From: Paracidovorax oryzae ATCC 19882
GTDB lineage: Bacteria > Pseudomonadota > Gammaproteobacteria > Burkholderiales > Burkholderiaceae_C
NCBI RefSeq assembly: GCF_000687165.1
Contig: NZ_JMKU01000013.1
Location: forward strand, 1-64,000
Reading direction: 5' to 3'
Length of the DNA: 64,000 nucleotides
In this document: positions 1 to 8,414 of the stretch, piece by piece
Layout: each line of letters begins with the position of its first letter
Numbering within the stretch: the stretch's first letter is position 1
The notes under the pieces: model-generated
Told to the model about the DNA's origin: nothing
Seen by the model: only the letters and a program-made list of their open reading frames with translations
The model's database searches: none
Position numbers and translations under genes: made by a program

Positions 1-359
1 GCACGCGGTCCGCTCTCGCAGCTCGACTGCAATGTCCGCCCATCCATCACCATGGCACTGGGTTGTCCCTGGCGCCCTTGCGCCACGCGGATGATGGAGC
101 GCAGGTCCGACACCATCGCCTCGAAGCAGCCCGCTTCCAGCCAGCGTCGGGTTTGCTGGTAGACCGCCTCCCAAGGAGGTAGATCGTTGGGCAGCATCCG
201 CCAAGGCGCGCCCGCGCGCACCAGCCAGCGCAGCGCGTTGAAGACTTCGCGCAGATCGTGCTCGCGCTGGGGCGCGCGCTGGTCCATCAGGCTCAAGTAG
301 GGCGCAGCGAAGCTCCATTCTTCATCGCTGACATCCGTCGGGTAGGGTTTGCGAGGCAT
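1..359 (-). CDS. IS5-like transposase, N-terminal part (truncated by window edge)
   Basis: Reading the minus strand from the ATG at 359 gives MPRKPYPTDVSDEEWSFAAP, the typical N-terminus of IS5-group DDE transposases (DUF4096-type N-terminal domain followed by the catalytic domain). About 119 codons lie in the window. The last ones contain MVMDGRTLQSS, where the Asp is the expected first residue of the DDE triad; the rest is off-window. It would cut and join DNA at the element's terminal repeats. No stop codon or frameshift is seen in the visible part, so the copy could be intact. Family assignment rests on sequence style and the short TNA-like target site, not on a database match. Confidence 0.85.
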   Translation of the reverse strand, partial: MPRKPYPTDVSDEEWSFAAPYLSLMDQRAPQREHDLREVFNALRWLVRAGAPWRMLPNDLPPWEAVYQQTRRWLEAGCFEAMVSDLRSIIRVAQGRQGQPSAMVMDGRTLQSSCESGPR

Positions 360-412
360 CCGCAGACTCTACTTTGACTTCCACTCCGAGGAGCAAAGTT
401 CATAACACGCTC
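1..412 (-). mobile_element. IS5-like insertion sequence, partial (transposase 5' end plus one terminus)
   Basis: The element runs off the left edge. It holds the start of an IS5-like transposase (complement 1-359) and about 50 bp of non-coding end. Read inward on the minus strand, the outer end begins GAGCGTGTTATGAACTTTGC at 412. It is followed outside by TAG (413-415), which fits a 3-bp TNA-type target duplication; the other copy lies outside the window, so this is inference. The same first nine bases (GAGCGTGTT) start the terminal repeats of the element at 57959-58226. Insertion cut into an AT-rich reading frame that resumes at 416. Confidence 0.8.
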
Positions 413-415
413 TAG

Positions 416-628
416 GCAAACATAACATTATGCAACAAAATAATAAATTTCGATACAGTTGACATTTACAACGATTCAGCCAATTGGGCTGATTTACAAA
501 GCAAATATAAAGCAGCAATTTTTCTGCATCAAAAATCAGATCAATTCCAACTTGATGACGAGGAAACATTCTTGCTCAAAAATGGAGTGACCCTTCACTA
601 TAAAAATGAAAAAATCAGTCCGCATTGA
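416..628 (+). pseudogene. 5'-truncated gene remnant beside the IS insertion
   Basis: From the first base after the putative IS target site a frame stays open for 70 codons and ends with TGA at 626-628. It has no ATG. The tail reads FLLKNGVTLHYKNEKISPH, a plausible charged, protein-like C-terminus, and the DNA is clearly more AT-rich than the chromosome around it. The simplest reading is the 3' end of a gene whose 5' part was cut away by the IS. I do not recognise the family. It lies 85 bp upstream of another small gene on the same strand (714), an arrangement that could be a toxin tail and its immunity gene, but nothing in the sequence proves that. Confidence 0.45.
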
Positions 629-713
629 ATAAGTTGTGTGGTCCATGGGGCTCTTATGATGAGGTGAGGCGTGCCATCTTGCAAATCCACAAGACATCAA
701 CCAATAATTGCAG

Positions 714-1129
714 ATGATCGAATTAATTGCAGAAGATTTGGAATTCCAAATCAACACCACCGGTGTTGAAATCACCTATTCCGAGCAGGAAGGTCTTTCC
801 ATCCAGCTCACTGTCATCAAGGACAACAGACCGGCCATTGCGACGATCCTATTCCCCATCGTCGCGGAGTTCGAATGCGTAGGAATGAACTTTTATGAGT
901 CGAAGCACGAGGATATCAAGATATTCCCATCTTCCACCGCGCAATTTGACTCGGCCTTATACAAGAATGCAGACAAGGAATCCTACGCAGGCAAATTAAA
1001 ATCTACGACCCGAAAGAAAGGCTCGGGCTCGAGGAATACTACATCCCCGGCAACGACTCATTCATCAGGGTCATTGCATCGCAATACCACGTGCAAGTCG
1101 ACGAAAGTCAGCGCCATCCAGCCTCTTGA
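714..1129 (+). pseudogene. Small hypothetical protein gene with a single-base frameshift
   Basis: The ATG at 714 (or TTG at 708) opens a frame encoding MIELIAEDLEFQINTTGVEI and so on, about 95 residues of ordinary mixed composition. Near 993-1001 the sensible reading jumps to another frame, which continues as IYDPKERLGLEEYYIPGNDS and stops at 1127-1129. Adding one A to the A-run at 998-1001 would join both parts into one protein of about 139 residues. Staying in the first frame instead gives a long Arg-rich run across the opposite-strand acetyltransferase, which is an artefact. No family is recognised; small acidic size next to a truncated ORF would fit an immunity protein. No clear Shine-Dalgarno precedes the start. 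Confidence 0.5.
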
Positions 1130-1142
1130 GGGCCGAACCACG

Positions 1143-1811
1143 TCACGCCCCCGGCGGCGTCCCGCTCCGCGCAGCCTGCATGCCCGCAAGAAATGCCCGG
1201 AACTGGCGGGCCTGGCGCTTGAGCTGGTAGTCCATCTCGGCCAGGCGGTGCACCACCTTCTGCGCCATGCGCGATTGCAGGCCGGCCGGGGCAATCTCGA
1301 GGTAGGCTTCCGATTCGGAACCGTCCCGGCGCACGACGGCGCCGGCCTTGCGGGCGATGCGCAGCATCGCAGTGTTTTCGCTCAGCGCGTGGATGAACAC
1401 CATGCGCACGTCCCGGTTGCGCGCATGCATCACGGCGCGCTCGAAGAGCCGGGCGCCGAAGCCGCGGCCCCGGGCCTGGGCGAGCACGGAGACGCCGAAC
1501 TCGGCACAGCTGCGGTGCTCGGCCGCGTCGCCGTAGGCGAGGTGGGCGACGGCAATGAGTTCAAGCCGGCGGTTGTAGATGCCGAATACCTCGTCCCGCA
1601 CGAAGTCGAGTTGCTGCACGTAGCGCAGCACCTGTTCGTCCGATGCGGCGTAGCCGAAGCGCAGGTAGCGGTCGCCGGGTTCCAGGCGGAGCAGGTGGAC
1701 GGCGATGCGTCCGCGGTGCTCTGGGCCCAGCGAGCGGATGGGGACCACGACCGGCGCACCGCGCCGCACGGGCGGACGCGGGGGATGGGTGTCGGTGGCA
1801 GGCGCGGACAT
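1143..1811 (-). CDS. GNAT-family N-acetyltransferase
   Basis: This 222-residue protein carries one GNAT acetyltransferase domain at about residues 25-180. The acetyl-CoA pyrophosphate-binding signature (Q/R-x-x-G-x-G/A) appears as ARGRGFGAR at about 113-121, preceded by the expected beta-strand EFGVSVL and followed by an amphipathic helix. It should move an acetyl group from acetyl-CoA to an amine; the substrate cannot be told from sequence. A proline- and arginine-rich N-terminal extension and a basic C-terminal tail flank the domain. The gene stands alone, with the decayed island behind it and the Lrp-type regulator gene on the same strand upstream (160 bp gap). Confidence 0.85.
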   Translation of the reverse strand: MSAPATDTHPPRPPVRRGAPVVVPIRSLGPEHRGRIAVHLLRLEPGDRYLRFGYAASDEQVLRYVQQLDFVRDEVFGIYNRRLELIAVAHLAYGDAAEHRSCAEFGVSVLAQARGRGFGARLFERAVMHARNRDVRMVFIHALSENTAMLRIARKAGAVVRRDGSESEAYLEIAPAGLQSRMAQKVVHRLAEMDYQLKRQARQFRAFLAGMQAARSGTPPGA

Positions 1812-1971
1812 GCACGAATTTTAGGGTTTTCCCCTAGCACAAGACGTGCCGTGGCCTGGAAACCACGCAAACGCCAGCCTTTCGAATGTCCAGACACGGG
1901 GTAGCTCCACATGACCGGCCCTCGGCCCTCGGTTGCTACTTATTTGATAGCAAACACCTGTCGCCAATGTG

Positions 1972-2454
1972 TCAGACGGGTACCGCGGTGGTGCTCTTCA
2001 CGCGGTCGAGCACGAAGCTGGTCTTGCAGTCCTGCACGCTGGGGTGCTTGAGCAGGGTGTCCATGATGAAGCGGCTGTAGTGGGCCATGTCGGCCACGAC
2101 CACGCGCAGCAGGTAGTCCATTTCGCCGGTGAGCGCGGAGCATTCCACCACCTCGGGCCAGGTCTGCACGCTGGCGCGGAACAGGTCCATGGGGTTGCGC
2201 TTGTGGCTTTCGGTGTGCTTTTCCAGCCGGACGTTCAGGTACGCGGTCAGGCCCAGGCCCACGGCTTCCGGCCGCACCAGGGCGACGTAGCGGTCGATCA
2301 CGCCGGCATCCTCCAGGCGCTTGGCGCGGCGCAGCACCGCGCTGGGCGACAGGCCCACCTGCTCGCCGATGACGTCATAGGTTTCGCGGCCGTTGTCCTG
2401 AAGGCAGCGCAGGATCGCCCGATCAAGCCGGTCCAGTGCGTGGGAAGCGCTCAT
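1972..2454 (-). CDS. Lrp/AsnC-family transcriptional regulator
   Basis: A 160-residue cytoplasmic DNA-binding protein with the two-part Lrp/AsnC layout: an N-terminal helix-turn-helix (about residues 5-55, LDRLDRAILRCLQDNGRETY then GEQVGLSPSAVLRRAKRLED) and a C-terminal ligand/oligomerisation domain (about 65-150). I start at the ATG at 2454, because the longer frame upstream adds only residues unlike the family. In related genomes such a regulator often sits close to hppD and phhA and controls aromatic or branched-chain amino acid breakdown; here hppD lies 2.3 kb away across the lipase genes. The target is therefore inference. It is divergent from lipA, with 165 bp between the starts. Confidence 0.9.
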   Translation of the reverse strand: MSASHALDRLDRAILRCLQDNGRETYDVIGEQVGLSPSAVLRRAKRLEDAGVIDRYVALVRPEAVGLGLTAYLNVRLEKHTESHKRNPMDLFRASVQTWPEVVECSALTGEMDYLLRVVVADMAHYSRFIMDTLLKHPSVQDCKTSFVLDRVKSTTAVPV

Positions 2455-2558
2455 GGCACAGGATTCTACGAAGCCCAGCGCGTGCAGGCACGGCCTGCCG
2501 GCACCTTCCCCGGGTTTGTCCCGGTGGAACGCGGCCATGGGCGGCGAATAATGGAATT

Positions 2559-2588
2559 CACAAAAAAGAACGGTCGTTCTTTTTTGTG
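2559..2588. promoter_or_regulatory. Perfect 14-bp-arm palindrome upstream of lipA, probable operator
   Basis: Arms CACAAAAAAGAACG (2559-2572) and CGTTCTTTTTTGTG (2575-2588) are exact reverse complements separated by GT. The core AAGAACG-GT-CGTTCTT resembles operators of TetR-type repressors. It lies 32 bp before the lipA start and about 105 bp before the divergent lrp start, where it could block a promoter. The T-run makes it look like a terminator too, but no gene ends here, so an operator is the better reading. No TetR gene is in the window. Confidence 0.6.
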
Positions 2589-2619
2589 GACATCACTACA
2601 ACGACGGAGACAAGCAACC

Positions 2620-3576
2620 ATGAACGGAACCCTTCGCGGCCTCGGCCGCTTCAGGGCGCTGGCGGCGCGCGCCGCCCTCGCCTTATCCCTGGGCTGCGCA
2701 TTCACTGCGCCGGCCGTCCATGCGCAGAGCGGCTACACGCAGACGCGCTACCCCATCGTGCTGGTGCACGGCCTGTTCGGGTTCGATTCGGCCCTGGGCG
2801 TGGACTATTTCTACGGCATTCCCGACGCGCTGCGCCGGGACGGAGCGCAGGTGTTCGTGGCCCAGGTGTCGGCCACCAACAGCACCGAAGTGCGCGGCGA
2901 GCAGTTGCTCGCCCAGGTCAAGCAGGTGCTGGCGGTCACGGGCGCGGCGAAGGTGAACCTGGTCGGGCATTCCCACGGCGGCCCGACCATCCGCTACGTG
3001 GCGGGCGTGGCGCCGCAGCTCGTGGCATCGGTCACGTCGATCGGCGGGGTGAACAAGGGCTCCCGCGTGGCGGATGTGGTGCGCGGCGTGGCCCCGCCGG
3101 GCTCGGTGTCCGAAGCGGTGGCGAGCGCCGCAGCCGGGGCGCTCGCGCAGGTGATCAGCGCGGCCTCGGGCGGCTCCAGCCTGCCGCAGAAGCCGACGGC
3201 AGCGCTCGATTCGCTCACCACGGCCGGCGCGGCGGACTTCAACCGCCGCTTTCCGCAGGGGCTGGCCAGCGGATGCGGCAGCGGCGCCGACGTGGTGAAC
3301 GGCGTGCGCTACTACTCCTGGACGGGCACGCAGCCGGTCACGAACGTGCTCGACCCGAGCGATGCGGGTCTGGCCCTGCTGGCGCCGGTGCACGGCGAGG
3401 CGAACGACGGGCTGGTGTCCGCCTGCTCTTCGCGGCTGGGCCGGCACCTGGGGGATTACCGCCAGAACCACCTCGATGAAATCAACCAGCTGGTGGGGCT
3501 GCGGGACCTGTTCTCTCCCGACCCGGTGACGCTCTACCGCCAGCATGCCAACCGGCTGAAGCTGCAGGGGCTCTGA
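2620..3576 (+). CDS. lipA: Secreted triacylglycerol lipase, family I.1/I.2
   Basis: A 318-residue alpha/beta-hydrolase that hydrolyses long-chain triglycerides outside the cell. A Sec signal peptide covers about residues 1-36 (cleavage near AVHA-QSG). The catalytic triad can be placed: Ser118 in GHSHGG, Asp263 in EANDGL and His284 in QNHLDE. Cys219 and Cys269 match the single disulfide of Burkholderia/Pseudomonas lipases, and VLVHGLFGFD carries the oxyanion-hole region. Length and residue spacing agree closely with the Burkholderia cepacia enzyme, which folds only with a dedicated foldase and leaves by type II secretion. That foldase gene follows after 3 bp, so the two are one operon. A palindromic operator lies just upstream. 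Confidence 0.93.
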   Translation: MNGTLRGLGRFRALAARAALALSLGCAFTAPAVHAQSGYTQTRYPIVLVHGLFGFDSALGVDYFYGIPDALRRDGAQVFVAQVSATNSTEVRGEQLLAQVKQVLAVTGAAKVNLVGHSHGGPTIRYVAGVAPQLVASVTSIGGVNKGSRVADVVRGVAPPGSVSEAVASAAAGALAQVISAASGGSSLPQKPTAALDSLTTAGAADFNRRFPQGLASGCGSGADVVNGVRYYSWTGTQPVTNVLDPSDAGLALLAPVHGEANDGLVSACSSRLGRHLGDYRQNHLDEINQLVGLRDLFSPDPVTLYRQHANRLKLQGL

Positions 3577-3579
3577 CCG

Positions 3580-4578
3580 ATGGCGGCGGCACGCGGGCGG
3601 ATGGCTGCGGCGCTGCTGGCCGCCGCGGCGCTGGGCTTGGCCGGATGGTGGGCGCAGCGCTCCACGGCGGACGGCGCCGACGAGGCCGGGGCGCGCCCTG
3701 CATCCGGCTTGGCGCCGGACGCCTCCGCATCCGCGCACCGGCCGTCCGGCGGGCCCGATCCGCGGTTCCTGGCGCCGCGCTCCGCGGCCGAGCTGGAGGT
3801 GCTCCAGACCGACCCGCTGCTGGGCGCGGGCCTGCGCGACACGCTGGAAACCTTGCTGCAGGAAGCCCTGGACGCCGGACCGACCACCGATGCGGCCACG
3901 CTCAAGCGCCGGCTGGAGGGCCTGGTGGACCGCCATTTCCCGGCAGCGGTGCGCGAGCGTGCCCTGGCGCTGGCCGGCCGCTACGTAGACTACCGCGCGG
4001 CGCTCGGCACGGTGGCGCCGCCCGCCGACCTGTCCGATCCGAAGGCGCTGCGTGCCTCGATGGAGGAGCGCGACCGGCTGCGCGAGCGTTTCTTCGAGCC
4101 CGGCGAAGCCACCGCACTGTTCGGGGGCGAAGCAGCGCTGGATCGCCACACGCTCGCGCGGCTGGAGATCCTGCAGGACGCCAGCCGCTCTCCGCAGGAG
4201 AAGGCCCGGGCGCTCCAGGCCGCAGAGGACGCGCTGCCTGCCGAACTGCGCGCCGCGCGGCAGGCCTATGCCACGCCGCAGGCGGTGGCGGAGCAGACGG
4301 CCGCGCTGGATGCCCGCCAGGCCGACGACGCGACGCGCCACGCGGAGCGCAGCGCCCGCTACGGTGCGGCGGCTGCCGACGCCCTGGCGCGCCTGGACGG
4401 CGAGGAGCGGCAGTGGCAGCAGCGGCTGGACCAGTACCAGCAGGCCCGGGCCACGCAGGGCGACGGCCCGGCCCTGCAGAAGCTGCGCGAGCAGCTGTTC
4501 ACGCCCGAAGAGCGGCTGCGCGTGGAAGGGGCCCTGGCGCTGCGGTCCACGCGCCCCGGCGCGCCAGGCGGGGGCTGA
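3580..4578 (+). CDS. lifO: Lipase-specific foldase (lipase chaperone)
   Basis: A 332-residue steric chaperone for the lipase encoded 3 bp upstream. An N-terminal membrane anchor (about residues 6-22, AAALLAAAALGLAGWW) is followed by a Pro/Ala/Asp-rich linker and then a long, charged, all-helical region (about 75-325), the architecture of the Lif family, whose helical arms wrap the lipase in the periplasm. The family's most conserved motif (RxxFDYxLSA) is not present in recognisable form; the matching place near residue 87 reads LRDTLETLLQEALDAG. Assignment therefore leans on position, length, anchor and helical content. Translational coupling with lipA is likely. Confidence 0.82.
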   Translation: MAAARGRMAAALLAAAALGLAGWWAQRSTADGADEAGARPASGLAPDASASAHRPSGGPDPRFLAPRSAAELEVLQTDPLLGAGLRDTLETLLQEALDAGPTTDAATLKRRLEGLVDRHFPAAVRERALALAGRYVDYRAALGTVAPPADLSDPKALRASMEERDRLRERFFEPGEATALFGGEAALDRHTLARLEILQDASRSPQEKARALQAAEDALPAELRAARQAYATPQAVAEQTAALDARQADDATRHAERSARYGAAAADALARLDGEERQWQQRLDQYQQARATQGDGPALQKLREQLFTPEERLRVEGALALRSTRPGAPGGG

Positions 4579-4668
4579 GCGCCGGCTCTGGCGACCGTCC
4601 GGCCGGGCGCAGGCTGCGTACCGCGCCGCCATGGCGCAGTTTTCCTGCACGAAGCTGGAGCCGCCGCG

Positions 4669-4687
4669 ATGTTTACGCCAGAAACAT
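4669..4687. promoter_or_regulatory. Inverted repeat upstream of hppD, possible operator
   Basis: ATGTTT (4669-4674) and AAACAT (4682-4687) form a 6-7-6 inverted repeat about 60 bp before the hppD start, inside the 170-bp gap that must hold its promoter. An Lrp-family regulator gene lies nearby at 1972-2454 and could bind such a site. Short repeats of this size can arise by chance. Confidence 0.3.
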
Positions 4688-4748
4688 GAGCCTGCGTGCG
4701 CCTACAGTGGCATGACGCAGATCAACGCGCCAACCCCGGAGACAACGC

Positions 4749-5885
<1,137 letters not shown>

Positions 5886-5992
5886 AAGAACGCCTAAAAC
5901 CTTCTGCAAGCCGATTGACGTAACCAACTGCATCGGCATGGCACCCGTCTCTATACTGCGCCCTCCCAATGAGCACGGAGAGAGAGACACCC

Positions 5993-6961
5993 ATGTTGCG
6001 TCGCAGTTACCTTTTGGCCGTCCTGCTGGCGGGAGGGGCCTGGAGCGTCCAGGCCCAGAACGCCTCGGCACCGCTGACCATCGTTGTTCCGTACCCGGCC
6101 GGCGGGCCCGTGGACGCGTCCGCCCGCATCGTGGCGGAAGGCGTGCGCGGCACGCTGGGCCCGGTGGAGGTGCAGAACAAGCCGGGGGCTGGCGGCACGA
6201 CGGGCGTGGCACTGGTGGCCAAGGCCCCGAAGGACGCCAATTGGCTGGTGATGGGCGCGGTGGCGACTCACGCGGTGAATCCGTGGCTGCAGAAGGCTTT
6301 CCCGTACGACCCGCTGAAGGACTTCAAGCCGATCGCGCTGGTGGCGCGCACGCCCAACGTGCTCGTCATGGACGCGGAGCATGCCAAGTCGCTGGGCATC
6401 CGCACGACCGGGGAACTGGTGCAGTACCTCAAGAAGAACCCCGACCAAGTGCGCTACGGATCGGGCGGCAACGGCAGCATCGGCCACATCGCGGCCGAGA
6501 TGTTCAAGTCGCTCACCAACACGCGCGTGGCGCACGTGCCCTTCCAGGGGTCGGCGCCCGCGCTCAAGGCCCTGCAGTCGGGAGAGGTCGCGTTCGTGTT
6601 CGACAACCTCGCCTCGTCGCTGCCGCTGATCAAGGCCGGCAAGCTCAAGGCCCTGGGCGTGACCAGCCTGGGCCGGGACGACGAGCTGCCGGACGTGCGC
6701 AGCATCAACGACGAGGTGCCGGGATTCAACGTGGTGACCTGGTTCGGGCTGTTCGCCCCCACCTCCCTGCCCGATGCGGATGCCCGCCGCTATGCGGCGG
6801 CCATCACGGCGGCGATGAAGGTGCCAGCCAGCGAGCAGAAGCTCAAGAAGATGGGCATCGACGCCGAGGACCTGACGCTGGAGCCCTTCGGCCAGTTCGT
6901 GCGCGCGGAGCACGCGAAGTACGGCTTCCTCATCAAGGCCGCGAAGATCAAGATGGACTGA
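5993..6961 (+). CDS. Bug-family (TctC-like) periplasmic substrate-binding protein
   Basis: A 322-residue binding protein of the Bug family, the solute receptors of tripartite tricarboxylate transporters that are greatly expanded in Burkholderiales. The signal peptide ends near residue 21 (WSVQAQ). Family landmarks are visible: IVVPYPAGGPVDASAR near the N-terminus and QNKPGAGGTTG after it, which shape the carboxylate pocket. I start at ATG 5993 because GGAGAGAGAGAC lies just before it; an upstream in-frame ATG at 5969 would place that sequence inside the gene. No membrane subunits (TctA/TctB) are next to it, which is common for Bug genes. Placement between hppD and phhA hints at an aromatic or small carboxylate ligand, an inference. 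Confidence 0.9.
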   Translation: MLRRSYLLAVLLAGGAWSVQAQNASAPLTIVVPYPAGGPVDASARIVAEGVRGTLGPVEVQNKPGAGGTTGVALVAKAPKDANWLVMGAVATHAVNPWLQKAFPYDPLKDFKPIALVARTPNVLVMDAEHAKSLGIRTTGELVQYLKKNPDQVRYGSGGNGSIGHIAAEMFKSLTNTRVAHVPFQGSAPALKALQSGEVAFVFDNLASSLPLIKAGKLKALGVTSLGRDDELPDVRSINDEVPGFNVVTWFGLFAPTSLPDADARRYAAAITAAMKVPASEQKLKKMGIDAEDLTLEPFGQFVRAEHAKYGFLIKAAKIKMD

Positions 6962-7019
6962 CAGCGCGGGGCGCCCTGGCATGGGCACTCCCGTGCATTG
7001 CATAACCAGGAGACATGCC

Positions 7020-7859
7020 ATGGGACAAGCCCCCGTCGTTTACGGCCAATCCGACCGCCCCCCGCGCGGCGACTACGCCCGCGCCGGCAGCGATTACACC
7101 TGCGCGCAGGACTATGCGGCCTACACGCCGCAGGACCACGACACCTACCGGCGCCTGTACGCCCGCCAGTCGGCGCTGCTGCCGGGCCGCGCGAGCGAGG
7201 CCTTCATCGCCGCCCTGCCCTCGCTGGGCGCGAGCGACCGCATTCCCCGCTTCGACGAGATCAACGAGCGGCTGCAGCGCGCCACGGGCTGGGAGATCGT
7301 GGGCGTTCCGGGCCTGATTCCCGAAGTGCCCTTCTTCACGCTGCTGGCGAACCGCAAGTTCCCGGTGACGGACTGGATCCGCACACCCGAGGAGTTCGAC
7401 TACATCGTGGAGCCGGACATCTTCCACGACCTGTTCGGGCACGTGCCGCTGCTGTTCAACCCGGTGTTCGCGGACTACGTGCAGCGCTACGGCCAGGGAG
7501 GCCTGAAGGCGCACGGGCTGGGTGCCTGCGAGATGCTGTCGCGCCTGTACTGGTACACGATCGAGTTCGGCCTGATCCGCGAGCGCGGCGCGCTGCGCGC
7601 CTATGGGGCCGGCATCCTCAGTTCTTCCGGCGAGCTGGAATATTCGGTGAACAGCCCCGAGCCGCAACGTCTGCCGCTGCAGTTGGAGCGAACCATGCGC
7701 ACGCGCTACAAGATCGACACGTACCAGCAGACATATTTCGTGATCGACAGCTTCGAGCAGCTCTTCGCGATGACGGAGCCGGATTTCGGGCCGGTGTACG
7801 AACGCCTGTGCGGGCAGCCCGAGTTCGCCGCGGACGAGCGCGAGGCCGTGGCTGCCTGA
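7020..7859 (+). CDS. phhA: Phenylalanine 4-monooxygenase
   Basis: A 279-residue pterin-dependent non-haem iron hydroxylase converting phenylalanine to tyrosine. It is the short bacterial form without the regulatory domain of animal enzymes. The iron ligands are clear: His136 and His141 in IFHDLFGHVPL, and Glu182 in YWYTIEFGL. PGLIPEVPFF and the DQT-like YQQTYFVIDS segment match the family. The start at 7020 is preceded by CCAGGAGACA, better than the upstream in-frame ATG at 6981. The product feeds hppD upstream. The pterin-recycling dehydratase PhhB is not adjacent. Confidence 0.96.
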   Translation: MGQAPVVYGQSDRPPRGDYARAGSDYTCAQDYAAYTPQDHDTYRRLYARQSALLPGRASEAFIAALPSLGASDRIPRFDEINERLQRATGWEIVGVPGLIPEVPFFTLLANRKFPVTDWIRTPEEFDYIVEPDIFHDLFGHVPLLFNPVFADYVQRYGQGGLKAHGLGACEMLSRLYWYTIEFGLIRERGALRAYGAGILSSSGELEYSVNSPEPQRLPLQLERTMRTRYKIDTYQQTYFVIDSFEQLFAMTEPDFGPVYERLCGQPEFAADEREAVAA

Positions 7860-7930
7860 GGGCCACCGGCACCCGCCGCGCAGGGCCGGTACACGGGCCG
7901 GCTTGCGTGGCATGGCCATGCTGGATGCCC

Positions 7931-7955
7931 TTCGCGCGCCAGCAAGAGGTTTCGG
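7931..7955 (+). promoter_or_regulatory. PIP box (TTCGC-N15-TTCGG), predicted HrpX/HrpB site
   Basis: TTCGC at 7931-7935 and TTCGG at 7951-7955 are separated by exactly 15 bases, a perfect match to the plant-inducible-promoter consensus TTCGB-N15-TTCGB. In Xanthomonas, Ralstonia and Acidovorax this element is bound by the AraC-type activator of the hrp regulon and marks type III secretion genes and effectors. It points at the small ORF starting at 7991 or 8000. At the usual 30-32 base distance the sequence is GAGGAT (7987-7992), one base off the YANNNT -10 motif; if used, transcription would begin near 8000. Confidence 0.65.
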
Positions 7956-7990
7956 GTGGTGCGGGGGACGCGCCCCGCGGCACGGCGAGG

Positions 7991-8386
7991 ATGACTGCCA
8001 TGACCCGTGTCTCCGGCATCACATCCAACCTGTTGCGTTCATCTCCAGGTCTTTCATCGGCGTCCCTGGAAGGCCGCATCGCACCCGTCGCGCCGCTCGT
8101 CCGGCGCTTTCCTTCACCCGCGCCAGAGCCCACCGTACCGGGCGTGGCGCGCCGCACGTCGTCGGCCGCCTCGATGGCACCTCGTGCCGCGGCCGGCCTG
8201 CTGGCGGGGCCGGAGGGGTTCGCCCGGCATGGCCGGCTGCCGCCGCAATTCAGCGCGGGGGGGCAGGCCCGGGCCTCGCGGCAGGCCACCCATGGCACGC
8301 CGCTCTGGAGCCCGCGCCCGGCGGCGGAGGCGCTGCTGGCGGCCCGCTCCGGCACGCTGCTGCACCGGCAGCCACTCGCGGCCTGA
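7991..8386 (+). CDS. Small Ser/Pro-rich hypothetical protein, candidate type III effector
   Basis: A frame of 131 codons follows a PIP box. GGCGAGG precedes the ATG at 7991; a second in-frame ATG at 8000 (MTRVSGITSN) fits better if transcription starts near 8000. The first 50 residues are rich in Ser, Pro and Arg and have no acidic residue in the first 20 or so (MTRVSGITSNLLRSSPGLSS), the usual look of a type III secretion signal. The remainder is Ala/Arg/Pro-rich, low in predicted structure, and ends SGTLLHRQPLAA. I recognise no domain. GC-rich DNA can hold long chance frames, so the coding call rests mainly on the promoter motif and signal-like N-terminus. Confidence 0.5.
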   Translation: MTAMTRVSGITSNLLRSSPGLSSASLEGRIAPVAPLVRRFPSPAPEPTVPGVARRTSSAASMAPRAAAGLLAGPEGFARHGRLPPQFSAGGQARASRQATHGTPLWSPRPAAEALLAARSGTLLHRQPLAA

Positions 8387-8414
8387 AACGCACCGCTGCG
8401 GAAACATCCGCCCG

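Noticed and set aside
993-1003. Programmed -1 frameshift in the island gene
   Set aside because: The site (AAA TTA AAA TCT) does not have the X-XXY-YYZ form, and neighbouring decay makes a simple deletion of one A more likely.
708-1904. 398-codon plus-strand frame from the island into the acetyltransferase region
   Set aside because: Only the first 95 or so codons are protein-like; the rest is the antisense of the GNAT gene reached through the frameshift.
2559-2588. Rho-independent terminator upstream of lipA
   Set aside because: The stem and T-run would fit, but both flanking genes start here and none ends, so an operator is more likely.
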